A stretch of DNA of 64,000 nucleotides from an uncultured Clostridia bacterium (GCA_944336475.1 CALVLD010000006.1:1-64000); one strand, 5' to 3'. Numbered from the stretch's first letter, positions 35,179 to 44,924 are shown. Notes: generated by a model not told the origin, from the letters alone. Numbers and translations: made by a program.

Positions 35179-36927
35179 TCAATCCTCCTTCTTGCGGAAG
35201 CAGAGCACCGCAAGACCGCCGGCCATTGCAACTATACCGATAGCGGCAACGGAGACAAAGCCGGTCACAGGGGGATTGGGGTTGGGATCCTCGGCAACGA
35301 TAACGATGCGGCCTGCAGGCTCCGCATAGGAGGCGCAGTTGTCGTCAACGGAGGAGATAAAGTCGATCATGGCATCCTCAAGGTTGACGCCGACGAGCAT
35401 GCCGCTCTCAAGATAGTTATCGGCAAGGAGCGCGTATGTGTCGCCGCCGGCGGCAAGGAAGTCGTTGGTGGCCATTGTGTAGGTGGCGTTGAGATCAAGG
35501 GGCTCGCCGTTGATCATGACGTTCTTGATACGGCTGCCGGGATTGGTGGGGGCGGCATAGTCACCCTCGTAGGCGATGTAGGTGTGGATCTCAAACGTGA
35601 TGCCGGATACCTGCGGGAATGAACCGCTGGCCTCGGGGCAGGCAAACGTTGCGCCTTCAAGTATCTCAAGAACCTGGGCGCCGGTGAGCTCGACCGTTGC
35701 TACCATGTTGCCGAAGGGGAACACGGTGAGCAGGTCATAGCGTGTGATGTCGCCAATCTCGATGTCGGCACGGATACCGCCGCCGTTGGTGAGGGAGAAG
35801 TCGGCATCGGGAGCCGCAGCCAGTATGGCGTCGGCGGCAAGGTCGCCGAGGTTGGTCTCCTGCGTACGGACGAATTCACGGGTGCCGTTGAGGAATACAT
35901 CGGTGTGGCCGACGACCTCGGCGTAGATCTCCATCATCTCATCGTAATAGGTCTGAACGAGAGCGGTAATCTCCTCATCATAGCCGTAGAACTCAAGTAT
36001 GGGGTTGCCCTCTTCATCGGTACCGACGACATTGGCAAGATCGGCATAGGCGACCAGTCCCGCCTCGAGCTCCGCACCGTCGAATGTGACAACGCCGATG
36101 TTCTGGGTGTGCCAACCGGTGGAGGCAACGAGGGTACCGTTGACTATGTTCTGAGTATCATCGCTGTTAAGGACGCTGTGGCTGTGACCGTCTACGACGA
36201 GATCGATATCGGTGACCTCGGCAAGCAGGTCGGTGGAGCGATAGGGCTCGCTTGAGGGATCGTCACCCAGGTGGCAGAGGCAGACGACAAGGTCTGCACC
36301 TGCGGCAGCAAGCTCATCACACTGAGCCTGCGCAATCTCGGCAAGGGAATCCTCGTTGAAGCTGAGTCCGATGACGTTGTTGGGGTTGGTCTTGGTAACC
36401 GTCTCGGGAGTGGCAAGGCCGAATATGCCGAGGGTATAGCCGCCGACATCGACCATGATGTTGTCCTCGAATACGAGGGAACCGTCCGCCTCGTAGGTGA
36501 CGTTTGCGGCGAGCACGGGGAAATCCATCTCGCCGGAGAGCTCGAGCAGACGCTCATAACCGTAGTTGAAGTCATGGTTGCCGGGAGCCATAGCGGCATA
36601 GCCGACCTGATTCATAACGTCAACGACGGATGCGCCCTGGGTCGCAGTGGCAATGGGCAGACCGTGAAGAGTATCGCCTGCGTCAAGAATTATGACGTCG
36701 GCGCCGGCAGCCTCATAGCGGTCGGCAAGATACTTTACTGCGGAGAAGCCCATGGAGGAGCCGTCCTCCATCATGCGGCCGTGGGAATCGTTGGTGTGCA
36801 GGATAACGAGCTGACCGGTGAGATCGTCGCCATCCTCGGGAAGATCGACGGCGAATGCGCTGCTGACCATGGAGAGAGCCAGTACGATCACAACAAGAAT
36901 TGCGGCAAACTTGGAGCCCTTTTTCAT
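35179..36927 (-). CDS. Wall-anchored 5'-nucleotidase/UshA-family metallophosphoesterase, 582 aa
   Basis: A secreted enzyme hydrolysing nucleotides or UDP-sugars to nucleosides and phosphate. A Sec signal peptide (cleaved after AFA, about residue 26) leads into the metal domain (VILHTNDSHGRMMEDG, ILDAGDTLHGLP, APGNHDFNYG, CLCHLGDD, VVDGHSHSVL), then the nucleotide-binding domain (TNGGGIRADIEIGDIT, ATNDFLAAGGD). The C-terminus has PPVTG at residues 552-556, a hydrophobic stretch and KKED: a sortase signal of the (S/P/N)PxTG type known for some Clostridial sortases. No sortase gene is in the window. The orphan's upstream promoter is clear. Confidence 0.95.
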   Translation of the reverse strand: MKKGSKFAAILVVIVLALSMVSSAFAVDLPEDGDDLTGQLVILHTNDSHGRMMEDGSSMGFSAVKYLADRYEAAGADVIILDAGDTLHGLPIATATQGASVVDVMNQVGYAAMAPGNHDFNYGYERLLELSGEMDFPVLAANVTYEADGSLVFEDNIMVDVGGYTLGIFGLATPETVTKTNPNNVIGLSFNEDSLAEIAQAQCDELAAAGADLVVCLCHLGDDPSSEPYRSTDLLAEVTDIDLVVDGHSHSVLNSDDTQNIVNGTLVASTGWHTQNIGVVTFDGAELEAGLVAYADLANVVGTDEEGNPILEFYGYDEEITALVQTYYDEMMEIYAEVVGHTDVFLNGTREFVRTQETNLGDLAADAILAAAPDADFSLTNGGGIRADIEIGDITRYDLLTVFPFGNMVATVELTGAQVLEILEGATFACPEASGSFPQVSGITFEIHTYIAYEGDYAAPTNPGSRIKNVMINGEPLDLNATYTMATNDFLAAGGDTYALLADNYLESGMLVGVNLEDAMIDFISSVDDNCASYAEPAGRIVIVAEDPNPNPPVTGFVSVAAIGIVAMAGGLAVLCFRKKED

Positions 36928-36977
36928 AACAAATCCTCCTGAAAGTTTTTTTGTGCTGTTGTTGCAAACACAGGGGC

Positions 36978-37006
36978 ATTGTACTACAAACCAAAGCTCT
37001 TGTCAC
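36978..37006 (-). promoter_or_regulatory. Promoter of the 5'-nucleotidase gene
   Basis: Minus-strand GTGACA (37001-37006) and TACAAT (36978-36983) at 17 bp. AGGAGG follows upstream of the start. Confidence 0.65.
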
Positions 37007-37187
37007 TATTAAATTGAAAATTTTATGTAAAGTTTTTTGAAAGTCCCACTTTTTACAACTCTGACGCATAAAAGCGGGCAAGGCCTCCCAAGAATATAAT
37101 TTGCGGCGAAACGAGATGAAATATATCGTGCAAAGCCAATGCTTTTGTGATACAATAAACTGCGATTTTATATTCGCAGAGGTTGTC

Positions 37188-38777
37188 ATGAAAACTACAG
37201 ACATAAAAACCACGCCCAAAGCAGGTATGGGGAGCGGATTCGAAAAAGACTTTGTAGCCGCCGTTCAGCGCATGAAAGCTATGGATGCGTTTACAAGAAA
37301 GAACAGACAGGGAGGGGTGTTGCTGCCCATATTCTCGCTCCCCTCTCCCCACGGGATAGGCACATTCGGCAGAACCGCATACGGGTTTGCCGATTATTTG
37401 AGTGCAATCGGCGCATCCATATGGGCTATGCTTCCGCTTGGGCCGACGGGCTATGGGGATTCGCCGTACCAGAGCGTTTCGAGCAATGCGCTCAACCCAT
37501 ATTTCCTCGATTTGGATATGCTTGTCGAGGAGGGGCTACTTACGGAGGATGAGTGCCGTTCTGCCGATCCTAAGCAGAGCGAAAGCGTCGATTACGGCCA
37601 TCTTTATTTTAATCGATATCCTCTGCTCATGACCGCATATGATCGTGTCTCCCAAAGAGAAGGCTATGCCGAGGCCGCAGCCCGATTCGAGGCGGCAGAG
37701 CCGTGGGTAAGGGACTATGCCCTGTTCATGGCCATAAAGAAGGAGGAAGGCGGCCGCCCCTGGTACGAGTGGCCGGAGGAGCTTCGCAGGGGGGGAGACG
37801 GGGCATGCGAGGCGGCTCGCACGAGGCTTGCGCATGACGTGGGTTTCTACACATTCCTGCAGTACAAGCTCTACTCCCAGTGGAATGCCCTGCGCAGCTA
37901 TGTCAACTCAAAGGGCATACGAATAATGGGGGATATGCCCATATATTGCGCATACGACTCCGTGGAGTGCTGGTCACAGCCGGAGGAGTTCCAGCTCGAC
38001 GCCGACCTCCGTCCCACCATGGTCGCAGGCGTACCGCCGGACTATTTTTGCGAGGACGGTCAGCTGTGGGGCAATCCCCTCTATGACTGGGAGCATATGC
38101 GTAAGAACGGCTTCAGGTTCTGGCTCGGCCGCATACGTCACGCCTGTAAGCTGTACGACATACTGCGGATAGATCACTTCCGTGGGTTTGAGAGCTGCTA
38201 TTCCGTACCCTACGGAGAGAGCACGGCAAGGAACGGCATATGGCGGAAGGCATACGGCTTTGATCTCTTCCGCAAGGTGAATGCGCTGCGCCTTCCTCTG
38301 GAGATAGTTGCGGAGGATCTGGGCTTTATCACGCGCAGCGTCAAGATACTGCTGACCAAAACGGGCTTTGCGGGCATGCGTGTGGCGGAGTTTGCCTATG
38401 ACGGGAAGCCGAACAATCCACATACCATAAAGAGGTGGGATGGCAGAGCCGAGAGCGTTGCCAACAAGGCAGCGTATTCGGGGACGCATGACAATCCCCC
38501 CGTTGCGGCATGGCTGCAGGGGGTCGACGAGCATACCATGCAGGTGATGCGCACTACAGTGGGCAAGCAGGACGTCACCTATGCCGACATAGTTCGGGAG
38601 GTGCTGGATTCCGACAATCGATATGCAATCATCCCCGTGCAGGACATATTCGGTCTGGGCGAGCACACCCGCACGAACACGCCTGCCACTGTTTCGAGCA
38701 ACTGGGTCTGGCGCATGAGTGCGGAGCAGATGGATCCGTCCCTCTGCCCGTTCGATTTCTCAAGGGCTAAAAGATAA
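37188..38777 (+). CDS. malQ: 4-alpha-glucanotransferase (amylomaltase), 529 aa
   Basis: Transfers maltodextrin segments, supplying phosphorylase with long chains. GH77 motifs: LPIFSLPSPHGIGTFG, LLPLGPTGYGDSPYQS, the nucleophile in ILRIDHFRGFESCY, the acid/base in IVAEDLGFIT, and YSGTHDNPP. It is about 30 residues longer at the N-terminus than typical. ATG 37188 follows AGAGG; the frame upstream to 37101 is probably untranslated. glgP follows after 15 bp and is probably cotranscribed. Confidence 0.96.
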   Translation: MKTTDIKTTPKAGMGSGFEKDFVAAVQRMKAMDAFTRKNRQGGVLLPIFSLPSPHGIGTFGRTAYGFADYLSAIGASIWAMLPLGPTGYGDSPYQSVSSNALNPYFLDLDMLVEEGLLTEDECRSADPKQSESVDYGHLYFNRYPLLMTAYDRVSQREGYAEAAARFEAAEPWVRDYALFMAIKKEEGGRPWYEWPEELRRGGDGACEAARTRLAHDVGFYTFLQYKLYSQWNALRSYVNSKGIRIMGDMPIYCAYDSVECWSQPEEFQLDADLRPTMVAGVPPDYFCEDGQLWGNPLYDWEHMRKNGFRFWLGRIRHACKLYDILRIDHFRGFESCYSVPYGESTARNGIWRKAYGFDLFRKVNALRLPLEIVAEDLGFITRSVKILLTKTGFAGMRVAEFAYDGKPNNPHTIKRWDGRAESVANKAAYSGTHDNPPVAAWLQGVDEHTMQVMRTTVGKQDVTYADIVREVLDSDNRYAIIPVQDIFGLGEHTRTNTPATVSSNWVWRMSAEQMDPSLCPFDFSRAKR

Positions 38778-38792
38778 GGAGTTTATTTGCTT

Positions 38793-41168
38793 ATGTTAAT
38801 GGATGCAAAGGCAATACTGCGCAGAGCCGAGGATGAGCTCCGCGGCGTGTACCAGGTGGAGCTTGGAGAGGCGAACGCATATCAGCTCCACATGGCGCTT
38901 TCAAATGCCGTCATGTATGCGCTGTTTGAGGATTGGCGCATAAGCAGGCGCAGGCATGAAACCGTGCGCCGTGCCTACTACCTCTCTGCGGAGTATCTCA
39001 CGGGCAGGATGGTTTACAACAATCTCTACTGTCTCGGTATTTTGGACGAGGTACGCCGTCTTCTCTCGCTCCGCGGGGTGGATATAAATTCAATGGAGGA
39101 TGTAGAGGACTGCGCCCTTGGCAACGGCGGCCTCGGCAGGCTTGCCGCCTGCTTCCTGGACAGCGCCGCCACGCACGAGCTGCCCCTGGACGGCTACGGA
39201 CTCAGATACAAGTTCGGCCTGTTCAAGCAGTGCTTCACAAACGGCTTTCAGGTCGAAAAGGCCGACGACTGGCAGCGGCAGGGCGACCCGTGGAGCCGTC
39301 GCAGGGACGACAAGATAGTCACCGTCGAATTTGGGGACAGCAAGGTGCTTGCGGTACCGTACGACATGCCCATAGTGGGCTACGGCACGGATCATGTCGG
39401 CACGCTCAGGCTCTGGCAAAGCGAGCCCATTGAGGAGCTTGACTTTGCCCTGTTTAACGCACAGGAGTATGCCCTTGCCGTGAGGGAGAAAAACTCCGTG
39501 GAGGACATCACCCGTGTGCTCTATCCCAATGACAGCACATATGCAGGCAAGCGTCTGCGCTTAAAGCAGCAGTATTTTCTCTCGAGCGCATCCATGCAGG
39601 ACATACTCAAACGTTATATCCGCACCAGGGGCAACGACCTGTCGGGCTTTGCGGCGCATGCGGCGATACAGCTTAACGACACGCATCCGACAGTGAGCAT
39701 ACCCGAGCTTATAAGGCTCCTCATGCAGAACGGCATGGACTTTACCGCCGCGCTCGATACGGCAAGGCGCACATTCTCCTACACCAACCATACGCTTATG
39801 AGCGAGGCGCTTGAAAAGTGGGATGTCAAGCTCATACAGGAGGTCGTACCTCAGATATACGACATAATCCTGCGCATAGACGAGCATATGGCGGTCGATC
39901 TCCGCTCCCACGGCGTATCAAACGAAAAGGTCGCCGGAATGCATATAGTGGACTCCGGTCAGGTACACATGGCGCGGCTTGCGGCATATGTGTCTTCCTA
40001 CATAAACGGAGTTGCACAGATACATACCGAGCTGCTCAAGACAAGCGTTCTGCGCGACTGGTACGAGGTATATCCCGAACGCTTCCAGAACAAGACCAAC
40101 GGCGTCACGCAGAGGCGCTGGTTAGGTCTCTGTAATCCCGAACTGACCGAACTCATCACCGAGAGTATAGGCGACGGCTTCCTCAAGAATCTGTCGCAGA
40201 TAGAAAACTTCCGTTCGCATATCGACGCATACACAGTGCGTCGCTTCCGCTCCATAAAGCAGAAGCAGAAGCAAAAGCTCTCCGCCATAATTGCAGAGAA
40301 GGAGGGCGTGGACATACCTCCGTACTTCGTGTTCGACGTTCAGGTCAAGCGGATGCACGAGTACAAGCGTCAGCTCATGAACGCCCTTGCCATAATGCAC
40401 ATCTATAAGGAGATAAAAGCCGGCAGGCTCGCCGATATGCCCCCGACGGCGTTCATATTCGGCGCAAAGGCGGCGCCCGGCTACATAATGGCGAAGAACA
40501 TAATCAAATACATAAACGACGTCGCAAAGCTCGTCAACAATGATCCCGATGTCTCCGACCGTATGCGTGTCGTGTTCGTTGCCAACTACAATTGCTCCTA
40601 TGCGGAGCATATAATACCTGCCGCTGACATCTCAGAGCAGATTTCCCCTGCCGGAACGGAAGCGAGCGGCACCGGCAACATGAAGCTCATGCTCAATGGC
40701 GCAGTGACCCTCGGCACATATGACGGCGCAAACATCGAGATAGTCGAGCAGGCCGGCGAGGGGAACAACTACATATTCGGAGCCCGTGTGGATGAGCTGG
40801 ATGAGCTGCGTCCGCACTATGTTCCCCGTTCCGTGTACGATTCCGATCCTGTTGTGCGCTCTGCGGTGGACACCCTCCTCAACGGCGAGGTCGCCAGGGA
40901 TGAGGAGTCCCGACGCATCCATCAGGAGATATACAACTCTCTGCTCGTGGGTGATTGGCGCAAGCCCGACTACTACTTTAACCTGTATGATCTGCATCCG
41001 TATATCGACGCAAAGCTCTGTGCCATCTACGATACACGGGATGCCGATGCGTTTGCGCTTAAGTGCCTCAACAATGTCTGCTCTGCGGGCAAGTTCTCAT
41101 CCGACAGGACGGTTGCCGAGTATGCCCGTGAGATATGGCATATAGAGGCGATGGATGACGATGAGTGA
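38793..41168 (+). CDS. glgP: Glycogen/maltodextrin phosphorylase, 791 aa
   Basis: A PLP-dependent enzyme releasing glucose-1-phosphate from alpha-1,4-glucans. Motifs include YYLSAEYLTGRM, ALGNGGLGRLAACFLDS, LNDTHP, DVQVKRMHEYKRQ and the PLP-lysine (about K631) in ASGTGNMKLMLNG. Length and order match the GT35 family. Three starts compete: TTG 38787, ATG 38793 and ATG 38799; AAGGAG ends about ten bases before 38793. With malQ it forms a glycogen/maltodextrin degradation pair. Residue number is from the 38793 start. Confidence 0.97.
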   Translation: MLMDAKAILRRAEDELRGVYQVELGEANAYQLHMALSNAVMYALFEDWRISRRRHETVRRAYYLSAEYLTGRMVYNNLYCLGILDEVRRLLSLRGVDINSMEDVEDCALGNGGLGRLAACFLDSAATHELPLDGYGLRYKFGLFKQCFTNGFQVEKADDWQRQGDPWSRRRDDKIVTVEFGDSKVLAVPYDMPIVGYGTDHVGTLRLWQSEPIEELDFALFNAQEYALAVREKNSVEDITRVLYPNDSTYAGKRLRLKQQYFLSSASMQDILKRYIRTRGNDLSGFAAHAAIQLNDTHPTVSIPELIRLLMQNGMDFTAALDTARRTFSYTNHTLMSEALEKWDVKLIQEVVPQIYDIILRIDEHMAVDLRSHGVSNEKVAGMHIVDSGQVHMARLAAYVSSYINGVAQIHTELLKTSVLRDWYEVYPERFQNKTNGVTQRRWLGLCNPELTELITESIGDGFLKNLSQIENFRSHIDAYTVRRFRSIKQKQKQKLSAIIAEKEGVDIPPYFVFDVQVKRMHEYKRQLMNALAIMHIYKEIKAGRLADMPPTAFIFGAKAAPGYIMAKNIIKYINDVAKLVNNDPDVSDRMRVVFVANYNCSYAEHIIPAADISEQISPAGTEASGTGNMKLMLNGAVTLGTYDGANIEIVEQAGEGNNYIFGARVDELDELRPHYVPRSVYDSDPVVRSAVDTLLNGEVARDEESRRIHQEIYNSLLVGDWRKPDYYFNLYDLHPYIDAKLCAIYDTRDADAFALKCLNNVCSAGKFSSDRTVAEYAREIWHIEAMDDDE

Positions 41169-41210
41169 TTAAATAAACGCATAATCCGCACAATAAGGAG
41201 GGGGAAAGAG

Positions 41211-42821
41211 ATGGAATCCAAGCTGATTTTCGTTACCGGCGGCGTGGTGTCGTCATTGGGAAAGGGCATTACGGCGGCTGCGCTCGGCAGGCTCCTGAAG
41301 TCTCGCGGGTACAGCGTATCCATTATGAAGCTCGACCCATATCTCAATGTTGACCCGGGCACCATGAACCCGTATCAGCATGGCGAGGTGTTCGTTACCG
41401 ACGACGGTGCGGAAACCGATTTAGACATCGGCCATTACGAACGCTTCATCAATGAGGAGCTGACGAGGCTTAACAACACTACATCGGGCCAGATCTACTC
41501 CGCCGTCATCGAGCGTGAGCGCAGAGGCGGCTATCAGGGAGGCACGGTGCAGGTGATACCGCATATCACGGAAGAGATAAAGCACCGCATAACAAAGGTG
41601 ATGAAGAAGCTCCGCCCGGACGCTCTCATAGTCGAGATAGGCGGCACGGTGGGCGATATCGAGTCTCAGCCTTTTTTGGAGGCCATCCGCCAGCTCAAGA
41701 GCCAGTGCGAGCCCATGCAGTGCTGCTTCATACACGTTACGCTGATACCGTATCTTTCCGCGTCGGGCGAGCTCAAAACAAAGCCCACGCAGCACTCCGT
41801 AAAGGAGCTGCAGAGCATAGGCATCCAGCCCGATGTGATAGTGTGCAGGAGCGATTATCCTCTCTCAAGATCCATAAAAGCAAAGATCGCCCTGTTCTGC
41901 AACACTGCAGAGGAGTGCGTGATAGAGAATCTCAACGCAGGCAGCCTCTACGAAGTGCCCCTGATGCTGGAGGAGAAGGGCCTTTGCACCGCCGTGTGCA
42001 AGAAGCTCGGTCTCGACCCGCGCACGCCTGACCTTACGGAGTGGCGAGCAATGGTAGACAGGGAGCTTAACCCGGAGACGGAATGTACCGTGGCCATAGT
42101 CGGCAAGTATGTGGAGCTCCACGATGCGTATCTCTCCGTTGCGGAGGCGCTTAAGCACGGCGGCTTTGCCAATCGTGCGAGGGTGAATCTCCGCTGGCTA
42201 GGTGCGGAGGATCTGGAAAAGGGCTCCGATTGCAGCGGGGCGCTTGAGGGAGTGGATGCCATACTCGTACCCGGCGGCTTTGGCGAAAGAGGCATCAAGG
42301 GCAAGATAATGGCATGCCGCTATGCCAGGGAGAACAACATCCCCTACTTCGGAATATGCCTCGGCATGCAGATAGCGGTGATAGAGTTTGCACAGGATGT
42401 CCTCGGCTGGGAGGATGCGCAGTCAACGGAGTTTGACTTTTCCACCAAGCACCCTGTCATTGATCTTATGGCCGATCAGGTCAACAACCTGGAGCGCATC
42501 GGCGGCACTCTCCGCCTCGGCAGCTACACCTGCCGCCTGGAGGAGGGGACGCTTGCCGCAAGCATATACGGCTGCTTTGAAACGCATGAAAGACATCGTC
42601 ACCGCTATGAGTTCAACAATGAGTTTGAGGCGGATTTCCGTGATGCAGGCATGGTGTTCTCCGGTTGGAATCCCAGAAGGGGCCTTGCCGAGATAATCGA
42701 GCTGCCGTCCCACCCGTGGTTTGTGGGCGTGCAGTTCCATCCGGAGTTCACCTCCCGGCCCGACGAACCGAATCCCCTGTTTGCCAGCTTCATAGAGGCT
42801 GCGCTGAAGGGTAAGGAATAA
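41211..42821 (+). CDS. pyrG: CTP synthase, 536 aa
   Basis: Makes CTP from UTP, ATP and glutamine. The amidoligase domain starts [19 protein letters not shown] with [12 protein letters not shown] and [16 protein letters not shown]; the glutamine amidotransferase domain has the nucleophile C383 in YFGICLGMQ and the His/Glu in FHPEFTSRP. Length is standard. GGAGG precedes the ATG. It is followed 27 bp later by a DUF1858 gene. Confidence 0.98.
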   Translation: MESKLIFVTGGVVSSLGKGITAAALGRLLKSRGYSVSIMKLDPYLNVDPGTMNPYQHGEVFVTDDGAETDLDIGHYERFINEELTRLNNTTSGQIYSAVIERERRGGYQGGTVQVIPHITEEIKHRITKVMKKLRPDALIVEIGGTVGDIESQPFLEAIRQLKSQCEPMQCCFIHVTLIPYLSASGELKTKPTQHSVKELQSIGIQPDVIVCRSDYPLSRSIKAKIALFCNTAEECVIENLNAGSLYEVPLMLEEKGLCTAVCKKLGLDPRTPDLTEWRAMVDRELNPETECTVAIVGKYVELHDAYLSVAEALKHGGFANRARVNLRWLGAEDLEKGSDCSGALEGVDAILVPGGFGERGIKGKIMACRYARENNIPYFGICLGMQIAVIEFAQDVLGWEDAQSTEFDFSTKHPVIDLMADQVNNLERIGGTLRLGSYTCRLEEGTLAASIYGCFETHERHRHRYEFNNEFEADFRDAGMVFSGWNPRRGLAEIIELPSHPWFVGVQFHPEFTSRPDEPNPLFASFIEAALKGKE

Positions 42822-42848
42822 ATCAATCTATTATAAGGAGAAACAAAA

Positions 42849-43055
42849 ATGGAGATCAACAAGCAGATGACTATTCAGCAGATAATCGATATCGACCGCG
42901 GAATCGCCGACATACTCATGGCAAGCGGCATGCACTGTCTCGGATGCGTGATGGCAAGCGGCGAAAATCTTGAGCAGGCATGCGCCGTCCACGGCATAGA
43001 TGCTGATCAGCTCACCGCAACCATCAATGATTGGCTTGCATCAAAGCAGGCCTGA
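42849..43055 (+). CDS. DUF1858 domain protein, 68 aa
   Basis: A small cytoplasmic family common in anaerobes. MTIQQIIDIDRGIADILMASG and HCLGCVMASGENLEQACAVHG give the signature; the CLGC pair may bind a metal or be redox active. Length is standard. AAGGAG precedes the ATG. Role unknown; cotranscription with pyrG is plausible. Confidence 0.88.
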   Translation: MEINKQMTIQQIIDIDRGIADILMASGMHCLGCVMASGENLEQACAVHGIDADQLTATINDWLASKQA

Positions 43056-43095
43056 TGCCGCCGCTCGGCGCAAAAAAACAGAATCAAAAAAAGTG

Positions 43096-43124
43096 TTGAC
43101 TTTATCCAAGACTTGTGATAGTAT
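43096..43124 (+). promoter_or_regulatory. Promoter of the HTH regulator gene
   Basis: TTGACT (43096-43101) and TAGTAT (43119-43124) at 17 bp; AGGAGG precedes the start at 43151. Confidence 0.7.
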
Positions 43125-43150
43125 TAAGCATCCCACAGGAGGCTATAAAT

Positions 43151-43510
43151 ATGGAAGAGTTAACAAGTTTGATTAAGACGGAGATCAAGCGCCAGTACCG
43201 CAGTGTGCGGCACTTTGCGATTGCTCTCGGCATTCCGCAGTCAACGGTGGTCACCGCCCTCAACAAGGGGATCAGGGGCACGGCTTTTGAGACGGTCGTT
43301 CGTATGTGCAAGGCGCTTGGCATCAGACTTCCCATCAGTGACGAGAGCGTCTATATCGAGTCCGGCTGCATGGATATGATCCGTGCTTACAACGATTTGG
43401 ACGAGATGGGGCGTCATGCCGTTAAAACGGTCGTTTATGCCGAGAGTCTTAGGTGCAGGGGTATGGATCTTCCTGCCCTCTACGAGGCCAACGAGGACGA
43501 GAAGGCATAA
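43151..43510 (+). CDS. Helix-turn-helix regulator, 119 aa
   Basis: A small cytoplasmic protein with a phage-repressor-like HTH: SVRHFAIALGIPQSTVVTAL followed by RGTAFETVVRMCKALGIRLP. The C-terminal half (MIRAYNDLDEMGRHAVKTVV) is helical and probably dimerises. No effector domain or known subfamily. ATG 43151 (after AGGAGG) is preferred over the earlier in-frame start at 43115. Its targets are unknown. Confidence 0.82.
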   Translation: MEELTSLIKTEIKRQYRSVRHFAIALGIPQSTVVTALNKGIRGTAFETVVRMCKALGIRLPISDESVYIESGCMDMIRAYNDLDEMGRHAVKTVVYAESLRCRGMDLPALYEANEDEKA

Positions 43511-43746
43511 TCGCCCGTTTCTGACAGAGGGGTGTTCGGCACTCTGCCCGGCCTGGCGATACCAGATGAGTAAATCAGCAGATGCGGTGAGATTCGCCGG
43601 CAGGCGCATTTTGCCGCATGTTTTTTGCGCCGTTCGTCTCCAAAGCCGCAGAAGCGTCTTCGGAGACGGAAAAGAGCCCTTCGCATATGTAAAAGCTTCG
43701 GCAGGAGAGGCAGCTGTGCCGCTCGGAGAGAAAAACAGGAGATACA
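43511..43746. other. Intergenic region without recognisable gene
   Basis: No coding or RNA gene is supported. CGTCTCC and GGAGACG (43634-43672) could form a long-loop hairpin terminating the HTH gene, without a T-tract. Confidence 0.4.
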
Positions 43747-43778
43747 AATCAAAACGCCACGGCTTTCGTCGTGGCGTT
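43747..43778 (-). terminator. Terminator of the tRNA transcript
   Basis: AAACGCCACG / CGTGGCGTTT stem; on the minus strand it is followed by TGATTTG and lies 4 bp beyond the CCA of tRNA-Gln. Confidence 0.78.
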
Positions 43779-43781
43779 TCG

Positions 43782-43855
43782 TGGCTGCGGAACTAGGATT
43801 TGAACCTAGACAATACGAGTCAGAGTCGTAGGTGCTACCATTACACAATTCCGCA
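43782..43855 (-). tRNA. tRNA-Gln (CTG)
   Basis: A full cloverleaf: acceptor TGCGGAA / TTCCGCA, D arm with AATGGTAGCAC, anticodon stem TACGA/TCGTA with loop CTCTGAC (anticodon CTG, decoding CAG), T arm with GGTTCAAATCC, and an encoded CCA (43782-43784). T1 at the acceptor end is typical of tRNA-Gln. Confidence 0.95.
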
Positions 43856-44046
43856 ATAATCCCATTGTGCCGTCCACCCCGCATATAACACCCGCTTTCT
43901 AGCAGGTATATAGGGCTCGCTGGGAGCTCGGGTACCCCAAGGCACGGACTGCTCCGATACGGGGGTGCCGTTGCGTTCCGCTGACAAGACCCGATCAAAT
44001 AAGATGAGGGTTTATAGGCGAGGCGTTACGTACACCGCAGGATTTA
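43856..44046 (-). other. Spacer between two tRNAs with strong secondary structure
   Basis: On the minus strand a long hairpin is predicted by eye near 43886-43926 (CCTGC-TAGAAA-GCGGG with TATATA flanks), plus complementary GGCACCCCC/GGGGTACC segments. No ORF. It could be tRNA precursor spacer or an independent small RNA; not matched to a known class. Confidence 0.4.
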
Positions 44047-44123
44047 TGGTGGGATTAGTTGGGATCGAACCAACGACCTCTACGATGTCAACGTAGCGCT
44101 CTGACCAGCTGAGCTATAACCCC
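44047..44123 (-). tRNA. tRNA-Val (GAC)
   Basis: Acceptor GGGGTTA / TAATCCC, D arm TAGCTCAGCTGGTCAGAGC, anticodon stem CTACG/CGTAG with loop TTGACAT (anticodon GAC, decoding GUC), T arm GGTTCGATCC, encoded ACCA end (44047-44050). 77 nt. Confidence 0.96.
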
Positions 44124-44140
44124 GTCGCTTCAGTGCTCCT

Positions 44141-44168
44141 ATTATACACCTTGCAAGACAAATTGCAA
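44141..44168 (-). promoter_or_regulatory. Promoter of the tRNA-Val/tRNA-Gln unit
   Basis: Minus-strand TTGCAA (44163-44168) and TATAAT (44141-44146) at 16 bp, about 18 bp before tRNA-Val. Confidence 0.7.
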
Positions 44169-44272
44169 GCCCCTTTTTGGAATTTATTTTTTGGATTGAA
44201 TGTGCTATAATCGTTCTGACGATTCCGCAGGGCGAAAATCGTCGCCATATATTATTTCAGGAGATGACGCCG

Positions 44273-44800
44273 GTGGCTTTTTTTTCAGGCGGTGATGACC
44301 GCACAAAGCTTATCATACTTTACATAATCAGGGAGTTTAGAACCTCCATAACCCGCGAGCAGCTCTACGAAACGATAGTCCATATCGACGGGCCCGGATT
44401 TTTTGACATTGGGGAGCAGTATTCCAGACTCGAGGAGGAGGGGTTTATTGCCTCCGTGCCCGTTCGAGGCAAGCAGATGCTCTTTCTCACCGCAAAGGGG
44501 GATGGGGCCTGTGCGCTCTTCAGCAAGGAGATACCCAAGTCCATAAGGGAGGCCATATCGGCCTTTGCTGCCGAGCACCGGGCAGGGTACAGGCGGGACA
44601 ACTATATAGTAGCGGAAGCCGTGCCGCTGCCCAACGGCGGATGCATGGCGACGCTTGCCATACTTGAGCGGGGTGAGCCCATATTTGAAATGCGTCTGCG
44701 CATGCCGGACTATGCCTCGACGTATGATGTAATGCATGGCTGGGCGACAGAGGCGGAGTCCCTGTATGCCGAGCTTCTCAAGCGTCTTGCGGGTGCATAG
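44273..44800 (+). CDS. DUF4364 family protein, about 175 aa
   Basis: A Clostridial family, probably a winged-helix DNA-binding protein. FFSGGDDRTKLIILYIIREF and ITREQLYETIVHIDGPGFFD form the conserved N-terminal helices; LEEEGFIASVPVRGKQMLFL is the wing. GTG 44273 sits nine bases after CAGGAG; the in-frame ATG 44264 is directly against that box and so less likely. It is monocistronic between the divergent tRNAs and the next operon. Confidence 0.85.
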   Translation: MAFFSGGDDRTKLIILYIIREFRTSITREQLYETIVHIDGPGFFDIGEQYSRLEEEGFIASVPVRGKQMLFLTAKGDGACALFSKEIPKSIREAISAFAAEHRAGYRRDNYIVAEAVPLPNGGCMATLAILERGEPIFEMRLRMPDYASTYDVMHGWATEAESLYAELLKRLAGA

Positions 44801-44819
44801 GCAAGGATATTTTATTTTC

Positions 44820-44848
44820 TTGACGGTGTAACCTTTGGCGAGTATAAT
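44820..44848 (+). promoter_or_regulatory. Promoter of the membrane-protein gene at 45.0 kb
   Basis: TTGACG (44820-44825) and TATAAT (44843-44848) at 17 bp; the start codon is about 187 nt downstream, so the leader is long. Confidence 0.82.
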
Positions 44849-44924
44849 TCGTTTTAGATATAAGGGTTCAATGTATCCTTATGTTTTTGCTGCTTAACAT
44901 ACAGTACGCTTTTAAGGAGGTGAG

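Noticed and set aside
43856-44046. 6S RNA as an explanation for the structured tRNA spacer
   Set aside because: I could not identify the central open bubble that defines 6S RNA; left as unclassified structure.
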